In this document: positions 9,770 through 18,714 of the stretch, in pieces | How positions within the stretch are numbered: position 1 is the first letter of the stretch | Layout of the letters: each line of letters starts with the position of its first letter | DNA from: Armatimonadota bacterium | Lineage (GTDB): Bacteria; Armatimonadota; SYMT01; JACQGL01 | Direction of reading: 5' to 3' | Assembly: GCA_016199525.1 (NCBI GenBank) | Contig: JACQGL010000197.1 | Coordinates: 1-32,600 of the forward strand | DNA: 32,600 bases | Notes under the pieces: generated by a model | Told to the model about the DNA's origin: nothing | The model's database searches: none | Seen by the model: only the letters and a program-made list of their open reading frames with translations | Made by a program: the position numbers and the translations under genes

Positions 9770-10261
9770 ATGAAACGGCTCATCAACCTGCGCATTAACG
9801 GCGTCACTTACCCCGTAGAGGTGGAACCGCGCGAGCGGCTTCTGGACGTGGTGCGCTATAAACTGGATATCACGGGGCCCAAGGAAGGGTGCGGCACGGG
9901 GGATTGCGGGGCGTGCACGATGTTGATCGATGGCAAGCCGGTTACCAGCTGCCTGATGCTGGCCGTGAGCACCGCCGGCCGTGAGATCACTACTGTCGAG
10001 GGCCTGGCGCGGCCGGGCGAACTAAACGATCTTCAGCGGGCGTTCGTAGAGCTTACCGCTGTCCAGTGCGGCGTCTGTATCCCCGGCTTCCTGGTGAACG
10101 CCACCGCACTCCTCCGCGAGAACCCGAACCCCACGGAGGAAGAGATCCGTGCCTGGCTCCAGGGCAACCTGTGCCGCTGCACCGGCTACACTAAGATTGT
10201 CGATGCGGTGATGGAAGCGGCGCGACGCATTAACGCGCGCCCGTCGCCAGAAACGGCCTGA
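9770..10261 (+). CDS. [2Fe-2S] subunit of a molybdenum hydroxylase (XdhC/CoxS type)
   Basis: 163 residues with both expected iron-sulfur sites: a plant-ferredoxin-type cluster (Cys41, Cys46, Cys49, Cys61; GCGTGDCGAC) and the helical cluster (Cys100, Cys103, Cys135, Cys137; QCGVCIPGF and NLCRCTGY). It relays electrons between the molybdenum centre and the flavin subunit encoded just upstream. All eight cysteines are present, so it looks functional. The ATG at 9770 starts exactly at the domain; the longer open frame upstream overlaps the previous gene. No catalytic subunit follows: the next 615 nt are non-coding. Confidence 0.94.
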   Translation: MKRLINLRINGVTYPVEVEPRERLLDVVRYKLDITGPKEGCGTGDCGACTMLIDGKPVTSCLMLAVSTAGREITTVEGLARPGELNDLQRAFVELTAVQCGVCIPGFLVNATALLRENPNPTEEEIRAWLQGNLCRCTGYTKIVDAVMEAARRINARPSPETA

Positions 10262-10573
10262 CGGGCGGCCGGGTGGTATGGGTGAGCGGGAGAAGAGGAG
10301 AGTGGAGGAAGGAGACGACCGACGTGGCATTGAGCGTGGGGATGACCCGTCTTAAGGCCCAACGTCCTTCGTCCCTAATCCATATTCCGCCCGTGCGGGC
10401 GTATGCTTGCATTCCGGCAATCGAGAGGCCCAACGCTACACTCCCAGGTTCTGCTTCCCTACTCTTCAGAGGGATCTGCCGTGGACGGGTGCCCGGCACG
10501 GGGCGGGCCGGATAACGGCTGCCCTGCACCAGGCCGCGCTCGCCATGGCGGCCAGCCAGGCCCTCGTGCGGCA
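10262..10573. other. Intergenic stretch without a supported gene
   Basis: No protein-like frame is convincing on either strand, although GC-rich open frames exist. A short palindrome CGCCCG-TG-CGGGCG occurs near 10387-10400. The region separates the orphan Xdh-type pair from the promoter at 10574. Confidence 0.5.
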
Positions 10574-10602
10574 TTGACAGGGCATGGCACACGAAGTACA
10601 AT
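10574..10602 (+). promoter_or_regulatory. Near-consensus sigma-70 promoter
   Basis: A perfect -35 TTGACA (10574-10579), a 17-nt spacer and a -10 TACAAT (10597-10602). Transcription should start near 10609. This is one of the three best promoters in the window and lies 275 nt upstream of the R3H ATPase gene. Confidence 0.85.
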
Positions 10603-10608
10603 AAAACG

Positions 10609-10808
10609 TCACGAGGCTCATGGGTGTAGCGCTGTGTCGCTGCGCCAGGGGGTGACGTCCGTTTTGTGTCTCACCCCAATTGGGTATGCCGGCCGATAGC
10701 AGAGAGCGATCGCCGATGCTAGATAGTTCGCTGTAGAGGACGCGTTCGAATGCTGCTGAGATCGAGACTTAACCCACTGTGAAACTCTGGGCTATAGCCC
10801 AGAGTTTT
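10609..10808 (+). ncRNA. Candidate small RNA or structured leader of about 200 nt
   Basis: The interval runs from the expected start of the promoter at 10574-10602 to an intrinsic terminator at 10782-10808. It has no convincing reading frame. The ends can pair (TCAC with GTGA, TGGGT with ACCCA) and an internal hairpin GGGGTGA/TCACCCC is visible near 10650-10676. Size, promoter strength and closing ends would suit a 6S-like regulatory RNA, but no diagnostic sequence of 6S, SRP, RNase P or tmRNA was recognised. Alternatively it is a terminated leader of the downstream R3H ATPase gene. Boundaries are inferred. Confidence 0.5.
10782..10808 (+). terminator. Intrinsic terminator
   Basis: A perfect 11-bp stem AAACTCTGGGC (10782-10792) and GCCCAGAGTTT (10797-10807) with loop TATA, ending in TTTT (10805-10808). 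It lies 69 nt before the R3H ATPase start codon, so it ends the candidate small RNA or acts as an attenuator. Confidence 0.8.
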
Positions 10809-10876
10809 GCGTACGGAAGGAGACTTACAAGAGACCTTTTGGCAGGCAATACGACCTGCAGCCCGCTCATAGAGGT

Positions 10877-12436
<1,560 letters not shown>

Positions 12437-12456
12437 ACCTACCCCGGAGAGCGCGG

Positions 12457-13176
12457 TTGAGCCAGCAGCCCCGCAACGCATCGTTCATCACCCTGGAAGG
12501 GCCGGAAGGCAGCGGCAAGTCCACGCAAATGGAACGCCTGCGGAAGGCGCTGGAGGACCGCGGCGTCGCCGTCCTCGCCACCCGGGAGCCGGGGGGCGTT
12601 CCCGTGGCGGAGCGCATCCGTGAGGTTGTCTTGCACGAGCCACTGGCCCCCCGTGCGGAGGCGCTTCTGTTTCTCGCCGCGCGCGCCCAGCACGTAGAAG
12701 AGGTCATCCGCCCGGCCCTCCAGGCTGGTAAGGTGGTTCTCTGCGACCGCTTCCACGACTCAACTCTGGCCTACCAGGGCTATGGCCTGGGTCTGGACCT
12801 GGAGGAGCTGCGGCGCATATGCCTGTTCGCCTCCGACGGGCTGCAGCCGGACCTGACCCTCCTGCTCGATGTCCCGGTGAAGGTGGGCCTGAAGCGGCGC
12901 GGCGCGTGGATGAACCAGCCGCACCTGGCGCTGGGGCTGGCGGCCGCCCCGGGCCGGGAAACCATTACCCGAATTGATAACCGACCGATAGAATTTCATG
13001 AGCGCGTCCGCGCGGGCTTCCTGGCCGAAGCGCGACGGGATCCTCGGCGCGTGCGGATCTTGAACGCCAACCGCAGTCCGGAGGCCGTGCACGCGGAAGT
13101 GTGCCAGCTGGTTCTGGAGGTGCTGGGCCTGACATCCCGACCGCGTCGGGACGCCCAAGCGCGAGGTGGCCGATGA
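12457..13176 (+). CDS. tmk: Thymidylate kinase
   Basis: 239 residues. It phosphorylates dTMP to dTDP with ATP. The P-loop EGPEGSGKS (14-22), the REPGG motif, a DR-F motif (Asp97-Arg98-Phe99, usually DRY/DRF) followed by STLAYQG, and the late RIDNRPIEFHERVR segment all fit the family. The start is TTG at 12457 with GGAGA 6 nt before it; an ATG start would lose the P-loop. The C-terminus is about 20 residues longer than usual and Arg-rich. Its stop overlaps the next start codon in an ATGA, so darA translation is probably coupled. The tmk-darA-holB order is a conserved block in Firmicutes and some other Gram-positive-like phyla. Confidence 0.95.
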   Translation: MSQQPRNASFITLEGPEGSGKSTQMERLRKALEDRGVAVLATREPGGVPVAERIREVVLHEPLAPRAEALLFLAARAQHVEEVIRPALQAGKVVLCDRFHDSTLAYQGYGLGLDLEELRRICLFASDGLQPDLTLLLDVPVKVGLKRRGAWMNQPHLALGLAAAPGRETITRIDNRPIEFHERVRAGFLAEARRDPRRVRILNANRSPEAVHAEVCQLVLEVLGLTSRPRRDAQARGGR

Positions 13177-13502
13177 AACTGATCGTCGCCGTGATCCATG
13201 ATCGGGACCAGAAGCAGACTTCGGACGCACTGCTCCGCGCCGGCTTCAAGTTCACCAAGATCGCCAGTACGGGCGGCTTCCTCCGCGAAGGAAACGCTAC
13301 GCTGCTGATTGGCGCCGAGGCCGACGAGGTGGACGTCATCCTGGGCCTGATCAACGAATCCTGCCGGACACGGGAACAGTACGTGAACGTCTTGCCTCCC
13401 GAGGCCACCCCCGTCGGCACCTTCCTCACCAATCCGGTGAAGGTGCAAGTGGGGGGTGCGATAGCGTTTGTAGTCGACGTGGAGCGCTTCGAGCGGATGT
13501 AA
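13173..13502 (+). CDS. darA: Cyclic-di-AMP receptor (DarA/PstA, PII-like)
   Basis: 109 residues, the full length of this trimeric PII-like family. It begins MKLIVAVIHDRDQ and has the TKIASTGGFLREGNATLLIG segment that forms the nucleotide site in DarA/PstA, followed by the conserved ESCRTREQYVN and closing VGGAIAFVVDVERF. It binds cyclic di-AMP; the downstream partner is not well known. The ATG at 13173 overlaps the tmk stop by 4 nt, which fixes the start. Its presence implies that the organism makes c-di-AMP. Confidence 0.93.
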   Translation: MKLIVAVIHDRDQKQTSDALLRAGFKFTKIASTGGFLREGNATLLIGAEADEVDVILGLINESCRTREQYVNVLPPEATPVGTFLTNPVKVQVGGAIAFVVDVERFERM

Positions 13503-13533
13503 CCGAAGATCATTGGCGTAACCGGTCCTATCC

Positions 13534-14694
13534 TTGTCTTTCGCATTGTCGTTACTCATCGGACAGGAAAGCGTGGTTCGCCGGCTGGATCGCGCCCTGC
13601 GTGCCGGCCGCGTGTCGCACGCCTACCTCTTCCTGGGCCCGGCAGGATCGGGCAAGACAACCGCTGCCCGGCTTCTGGCGCAAGCCTGCAACTGCGCCTC
13701 CCTACCCGCGCCTGGTGCGCCCGGCCACCCTGGCCTGGCACCCTGCGGCAGCTGCATCGCGTGCCGGCAGATTGCGGCGGGAACCTACCCCGACGTCATC
13801 GAAGTGCTGCCGGGCTCCGGTACCGGACAGAATGTGAGCGTGCTCCAGGCCCGCGAGCTGCGCACGCAGGCGGCCCTGCGCCCCAGACAAGGGCGCCGGC
13901 GGCTTTTCATCTTCCCTACCGCCGAGCTGCTGAGCGACGTGGCCGCGAACGCCCTCCTGAAGACCCTGGAGGAGCCGCCTGATTTCGCCACGCTGGTGCT
14001 GGCGGCTCCGGGTCCCGCGGTCGTGCTGCCCACCATCCGCTCCCGCTGCCAGATCGTGCGCTTTGGGGTGGCCGCCCCGGCGGCGCTTGCCGGGGCGCTT
14101 CAGGAGCGGTTTCATCTCCCCCTGGCCGAGGCCGAGCGTCTGGCTCGTTATAGCGGTGGGCGCCCCGGAGCGGCAATCACATGGGCCCAGGCTCCCGAAG
14201 AGATGGAGCGCCGCCGCCGCGCGCTGGATCTGTTCGCGGAGGCTCTGGCTGCCCGCGGTGAAACGATGGCGGATTTGGCCCCCGGAGACACAGGGGTTGC
14301 CGCGCTGCGACTGGCGGAACAGGCCCGCGTCCCGATGGAATCGGGAGCGCCGAACGCTCCCGGAGAGGGGGACGAGGAGGAAAATCCCCCTGCCGCCCCC
14401 ACCGGAGGTCGCTTCCAGAGGGGGACGATCGCGGCCGTGTTGAGCGCGGGCCTCGCCTACTTGCGTGACCTGGTTCTGCTGCGCGCCGGAGCCCCCGAAT
14501 CTCTCATCCAGCACACGGATCGCCTCCCCGAGCTCAGCGACCTCGCCCACCGCCTGGAGCCGGGTTACCCGCTCTGGGCGGCGGAGCAGGTGAGGGAGGC
14601 GCAGCGCCTGCTCGAGCGCAACGTAACTCCGGCTCTGGTGCTGGAGCGGCTGTTCCTGAACCTGCTGCTGGCGCGCGGCCCATGGGAGGTCTGA
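13534..14694 (+). CDS. holB: DNA polymerase III subunit delta-prime
   Basis: 386 residues. A clamp-loader AAA+ protein: N-terminal IGQESVVRRLDRAL, Walker A GPAGSGKT (35-42), a zinc module with Cys54, Cys71, Cys74 and Cys77, the NALLKTLEEPP segment and the SRC motif (170-172). The Walker B region (FIFPTAELL) lacks the acidic pair, as expected for delta-prime, which does not hydrolyse ATP. An acidic Pro/Gly-rich linker (about 275-300) separates the ATPase part from the collar domain. The TTG at 13534 is chosen because the conserved N-terminus begins there; no clear ribosome binding site is visible. Placement after tmk and darA supports holB rather than dnaX. Confidence 0.88.
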   Translation: MSFALSLLIGQESVVRRLDRALRAGRVSHAYLFLGPAGSGKTTAARLLAQACNCASLPAPGAPGHPGLAPCGSCIACRQIAAGTYPDVIEVLPGSGTGQNVSVLQARELRTQAALRPRQGRRRLFIFPTAELLSDVAANALLKTLEEPPDFATLVLAAPGPAVVLPTIRSRCQIVRFGVAAPAALAGALQERFHLPLAEAERLARYSGGRPGAAITWAQAPEEMERRRRALDLFAEALAARGETMADLAPGDTGVAALRLAEQARVPMESGAPNAPGEGDEEENPPAAPTGGRFQRGTIAAVLSAGLAYLRDLVLLRAGAPESLIQHTDRLPELSDLAHRLEPGYPLWAAEQVREAQRLLERNVTPALVLERLFLNLLLARGPWEV

Positions 14695-14756
14695 GTGGCG
14701 CAGGCTAGCCAGCCTGTTTCATCTCCGCCGACCCGTGGCCAGGGGAGATACCGTCT

Positions 14757-16034
14757 ATGTCCGTCCGACAGCCTAGAAACCGGCCCGCACCCCGAGGCCG
14801 TCACGACCCAGACCCCGCCGCGAACCTCTCCGCCGCCCTCCGTGAGGCTCTGGATAGCCGCCTGCGGCCCGGGGAGCAGATCCAGCTGGCGGCCCCCGGT
14901 AACCCGCGGGAGGCCCTCGTGGTCACCGACCAGCGCCTGCTGCTCTTCCGTGAGCCGCCGGTAGGAGGCGCAGGGGCAGTGGAGGTGGCCGCCCTGCCTC
15001 TAGCGGGGCAAGAATTCCGCCTCGCGGAGCGCCCCGGAGGCGCCCGGCTGGAGTGGTCCCCTGCCCGTACGGGCCCCACTGGCTTCGACGTCCCGTTCGA
15101 TGAGCGCGCTCGCTACCAGGCAATTGTCGAACATCTGAACTCGCAGGCGCCTTCCCCCGCCCAACCCGAGGGAACGGCGGCTTCTGCCCTCCCGCACCCG
15201 GAACCCGCCGGCACGGGCGTTCCGGCGCACGGCCTGCAGGAGGAAGCCGGGCAGATTCCGCCATCCGCGATCCGTGAGCCCCCATCCGAGGCCTGCCCCC
15301 GGTGCGGCACGGCCCTGGTTGCCGAGGGGGCGTGGTGCACAGCGTGCGGCCTCCAGGTACGGGATTGCTGCTGGATGTGCGGCCGTCCCCTGCAGGCTGA
15401 CTGGCGCATCTGTCCCTACTGCGGCACGCACGCGGGCGAGCCCGCTGAGGCGGTGTGCCCCCAGTGCAATGCCTCTGTAGCGCGGGGCCATGGCTACTGC
15501 GTGCGCTGCGGCGCCCTCGTGCGGCCGATGTGCGAGAGCTGCGACCGCGTCCTGCGTCGCGAGTGGAAGTTCTGTCCCGACTGCGGCGCCGGCGCCTGGG
15601 AGGAAGAGGAGGCAGGCCCAGACCTCCCCGCCAGGCCGCTGCCACCCGAGCCGCCGCCCGCCGATCGCGCCGCCGAGGCAGAACAGCTGAACGCCGCCGG
15701 CGTGCGCGCTTACGAAGATGATAACCTCGACGAGGCAATCAGCCTCTTCCGGCGGGCTACCCGCGCCGACGCTACCCGCGCCGAATACTGGGTCAACCTG
15801 GGAATCGCCTGCGGCGAGAAGCAGCACGATCTGGAGGCGTTTGCGGCCTTCCAACGAGCACTGGAGCTGGACCCTGACGACCTGCAGGCGCTGCTCAACA
15901 TGGGGTACCTCTATACTGAGCGTGAGCGGTACGAGGAAGCACGCCAGGCCTACGAACGGCTCATCGCCCTCGCGCCAGACAGCAACGAGGCGCAAGAAGC
16001 GAGAGATAACCTGGAGCACCTGGACGAACTCTAA
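14757..16034 (+). CDS. PH-like, four-zinc-ribbon and TPR protein
   Basis: 425 residues. The N-terminal part (about 25-125) resembles a bacterial PH-like domain (LRPGEQIQLAAPGNPREALV, VTDQRLLLF). A Pro/Ala-rich linker follows, then four zinc ribbons in series with cysteines at 180/183/194/197, 205/208/219/222, 234/237/248/251 and 259/262/273/276. After another linker come TPR repeats (about 305-425; typical EYWVNLGIACGEKQHDLEAF). No enzyme motif is seen, so it is probably a scaffold or adaptor. There is no signal peptide or membrane segment. A GGGGAGA ribosome binding site precedes the ATG. It follows holB by 62 nt, but the functional link is unknown. Confidence 0.82.
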   Translation: MSVRQPRNRPAPRGRHDPDPAANLSAALREALDSRLRPGEQIQLAAPGNPREALVVTDQRLLLFREPPVGGAGAVEVAALPLAGQEFRLAERPGGARLEWSPARTGPTGFDVPFDERARYQAIVEHLNSQAPSPAQPEGTAASALPHPEPAGTGVPAHGLQEEAGQIPPSAIREPPSEACPRCGTALVAEGAWCTACGLQVRDCCWMCGRPLQADWRICPYCGTHAGEPAEAVCPQCNASVARGHGYCVRCGALVRPMCESCDRVLRREWKFCPDCGAGAWEEEEAGPDLPARPLPPEPPPADRAAEAEQLNAAGVRAYEDDNLDEAISLFRRATRADATRAEYWVNLGIACGEKQHDLEAFAAFQRALELDPDDLQALLNMGYLYTERERYEEARQAYERLIALAPDSNEAQEARDNLEHLDEL

Positions 16035-16110
16035 CGGCCACAAACGCGGCATCCGCCGTACCTGAACGCGAATTCGCCCCGGACGGCAAACCATAGGGAA
16101 TGCGAGGCAA

Positions 16111-16218
16111 CCAGAGAGAGAAGGAAAGACACGGCGAGGGCGAAAAGTAATCGTCAGGTGAATCGCCTATCCTTTTACCCCTCCATTGCTCTTTCTCCCT
16201 CGTGCTCCGTGTGATCTG
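16111..16218. repeat. Imperfect inverted repeat, probable dispersed element (CACGG/CGAGGG type)
   Basis: Two arms, 16111-16147 (AGAGAGAAGGAAAGACACGG and CGAGGGCGAAAAG) and 16185-16218, are imperfect reverse complements, sharing ACACGG, CGAGGG and GAAAAG/GAAAGAG blocks. Base composition differs from the coding surroundings. It lies 77 nt after the TPR gene stop and resembles the elements near 24003 and 24691. Confidence 0.45.
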
Positions 16219-16270
16219 CTTGCATTCACGTTTGTTCGCGGCTGGATGACTTGATTTCCCGGAGGCAATC

Positions 16271-16654
16271 ATGTCCGAACCTCAAGACCTGGGCGGCAAA
16301 GCCATCAATCTGGCGCAGAGCGTGCTGAAGCGGGGCGTACAGGCCGCCAAGCAGCAGGCCCGCGTGGTGATGCTGCAGAATAAGATCAACCGCCTGCGCG
16401 AGCGGAAAAACCGGCTCTTCCTGCAGATGGGCCAGAAAGTATTCGCCCTGTTCCAGAAGGATCTGGTGAAGAATGCCGATCTGCGCCTGATGTGCCAGGA
16501 AATCCGCGCCGTGGACGGGGAGATCGGCTCGCTGGAAGAGCAGATCGAGCAGCTCCGGCGTGGTCAGTCCATCGTCGGTCGGGAAGAAGGCGTGGGCAGC
16601 GACGTGCCGGAGGAGTCTGCCGCGCCGGAGGAAGAGGAGAATCCGGAGGTGTAA
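16271..16654 (+). CDS. Small coiled-coil protein of unknown function
   Basis: 127 residues, mostly helical. The region 35-100 has heptad-like leucines and many Glu, Arg, Lys and Gln (LQNKINRLRERKNRLFLQMG, EIGSLEEQIEQLRRGQ), consistent with a coiled coil. The last 25 residues are an acidic disordered tail. It resembles the N-terminal half of short coiled-coil/zinc-ribbon proteins but has no ribbon. Start is well supported by GGAGG 5 nt before the ATG. No specific function can be given. Confidence 0.8.
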   Translation: MSEPQDLGGKAINLAQSVLKRGVQAAKQQARVVMLQNKINRLRERKNRLFLQMGQKVFALFQKDLVKNADLRLMCQEIRAVDGEIGSLEEQIEQLRRGQSIVGREEGVGSDVPEESAAPEEEENPEV

Positions 16655-16788
16655 GGCACTGGCATTCATGTTCTCCGACAGCGGCAGCTGAACCGGTAAA
16701 CCACGTCTGAACCATTACGAGCTGCTCACGGCGATAGCGGTCCTGGTCGGCAACGACACTTGACCGGGAGACCACCCGGGAGGAATTC

Positions 16789-18711
16789 GTGAACGATAAG
16801 GCAATGTTCATTAGGCCCCTGGTGGAAAGGGCGCTACAGCCCCTACCGCTGAGAACCCTTCGACCGACGGGATGGCTGCGCAACCAGCTGCGCCTCCAGG
16901 CGGAAGGCCTGAGCGGCCACTTGGACGAGTTCTGGCCCGACATCGCCGACAGCCAATGGATCGGCGGCACGGCGGATGGCTGGGAGCGCGGCCCCTACTG
17001 GCTGGATGGCGTTCTACCGCTGGCTTTTCTGCTTGATGACGAGAGGCTCAAAGGTAAGGCCCGGCACTGGATCGACTACATCTTGAGCCATCAGCACCAC
17101 GATGGATGGCTCGGCCCCATTGAGGCCCCCCATTTCGGCTCCATCGAGACGCGCCTCGACCCGTGGCCCACGTTCATTCTTTTGAAGGCGATGGCGCAGT
17201 GGCAGGAAGCGACTGGGGACGTCCGCATCGTCCCCGCGATGCAGCGCGCGCTGCATCGTATTGACGCCCTGCTGGACGAAAAGCCGCTGTACGAGTGGGC
17301 GAAGATGCGCTGGCCCGATCTGGCCCTAAGCATTCAGTGGCTCCACGAGCGCACCGGCGAAGCCTGGCTCCTCGATCTGGCGCGCAAAGTACAGGCGCAG
17401 GGATATGACTGGCAGGCGCACTGCGCAAACTTCCGCTACCGTGAGAAGCAACCGCAGTGGATGCTGGAGAACCACGTCGTCAACCACGCTATGGCCCTCA
17501 AGGAACCGGCGATCCGGTTCCGCCTCTCCGGCAACCAAGGCGAGCGCGTCAATGCCGCCCGGTTCATCGAGACACTGGACACCTACCACGGACAGGCGAC
17601 GGGCATTTTCACGGGCGATGAGAGCCTGGCCGGGAAGAACCCCTCGCAGGGTACGGAGCTGTGCGCCGTGGTCGAATACATGTTCTCGCTTGAGATGCTG
17701 CTGGCGGCTTTCGGCGAGGTTGCCTTCGCCGACCGACTGGAGTGCATCGCCTTCAATGCACTCCCTGCCACATTCAAGCCCGATATGTGGGCCCACCAGT
17801 ACGACCAACAGGCCAACCAGGTCATCTGCCGGATATCCGAAGAACGCATCTACACCAATAACACCGCCGATGCCAATATTTTCGGCGTGGCGCCCAACTT
17901 CGGCTGCTGCACGGCTAACATGCACCAGGGATGGCCGAAGTTTGCCGCCCACCTGTGGATGCGCGGGCCGGGCGAAGCGGTCACCGCGCTTGCCTACGCT
18001 CCCTGCACGGTTGTGTTCGAGGTGAAGGGCAGGCCCGTGCGTATCGACGTGCGCACGAATTACCCGTTCGAGGAAACTATCGAGTGCGTTGTCTTAGTTG
18101 AGGGTGGTCACGCCCACTTCCCACTGCGCTTGCGCATACCGGGTTGGACGAAGGGAGCAGAGGTGACCGTGGGGAAGGATGCGGCGCAGGCGGCAGAGGC
18201 AGGCACCTTTTACGTCATCGAGCGCGAATGGCACGGCAGCACAACCGTGCGGCTGCACCTGCCCATGCCGGTCACGATCCGGACGGGCTATAACAGCGCC
18301 GTGTCCGTCGTGCGTGGTCCGCTGATCTACGTGCTGAAAATCGGCGAAGACTGGCGCCAGGTGCGCGGCGAGCTCCCGCACGCCGATTGGGAGGTCTATC
18401 CAACCAGCCCCTGGAACTACGCGCTGCAAATAGACAGGGATCATCCGGAGAAGAGCATCGCCTTTGCTCTGTCATCCGTCGGCGACTGCCCGTTCTCTCC
18501 CCAGGGCGCGCCTGTTCGGGCCAACGTGCAGGGACGGCGCGTCCCGATGTGGACCGTGGCACGCAACGCCGCGGCGCCCCCGCCGCCAAGCCCCGTCGCT
18601 TCGGACGAGCCGCTGGAGGATCTGACGCTCATCCCGTACGGCTGCACCAATCTGCGCGTGACCGAGCTGCCCTCGCTTGGCCCCGCGCCGACGATGCGCC
18701 TGCAGGCATAG
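16789..18711 (+). CDS. GH127-type glycoside hydrolase (beta-L-arabinofuranosidase-like)
   Basis: 640 residues, the size of the DUF1680/GH127 family. In that family retaining catalysis uses a cysteine nucleophile in a zinc site with one Glu and three Cys. Here these match Glu290 and Cys292 (TELCAVVEYMFSLE) and Cys373-Cys374 (FGCCTANMHQGWPKF); Glu278 may be a further active-site acid. The N-terminal (alpha/alpha)6 barrel and later beta-sandwich (VEGGHAHFPLRLRIPGWT) are recognisable. There is no signal peptide, so it would act on imported sugars. The GTG at 16789 has a strong GGGAGGAA ribosome binding site. The gene runs toward argH and ends 3 nt before the argH stop. Confidence 0.88.
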   Translation: MNDKAMFIRPLVERALQPLPLRTLRPTGWLRNQLRLQAEGLSGHLDEFWPDIADSQWIGGTADGWERGPYWLDGVLPLAFLLDDERLKGKARHWIDYILSHQHHDGWLGPIEAPHFGSIETRLDPWPTFILLKAMAQWQEATGDVRIVPAMQRALHRIDALLDEKPLYEWAKMRWPDLALSIQWLHERTGEAWLLDLARKVQAQGYDWQAHCANFRYREKQPQWMLENHVVNHAMALKEPAIRFRLSGNQGERVNAARFIETLDTYHGQATGIFTGDESLAGKNPSQGTELCAVVEYMFSLEMLLAAFGEVAFADRLECIAFNALPATFKPDMWAHQYDQQANQVICRISEERIYTNNTADANIFGVAPNFGCCTANMHQGWPKFAAHLWMRGPGEAVTALAYAPCTVVFEVKGRPVRIDVRTNYPFEETIECVVLVEGGHAHFPLRLRIPGWTKGAEVTVGKDAAQAAEAGTFYVIEREWHGSTTVRLHLPMPVTIRTGYNSAVSVVRGPLIYVLKIGEDWRQVRGELPHADWEVYPTSPWNYALQIDRDHPEKSIAFALSSVGDCPFSPQGAPVRANVQGRRVPMWTVARNAAAPPPPSPVASDEPLEDLTLIPYGCTNLRVTELPSLGPAPTMRLQA

Positions 18712-18714
18712 GCC

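Noticed and set aside
10230-10601. Open 123-codon frame on the minus strand across the gap after the [2Fe-2S] subunit
   Set aside because: It overlaps the end of a solid gene and the strong promoter, has low-complexity Arg/Gly/Pro composition and no recognisable domain.
10720-10770. GTTCGAAT motif resembling a tRNA T-loop
   Set aside because: The flanking 5-nt arms do not pair and no acceptor, D or anticodon arm is present, so there is no tRNA here.
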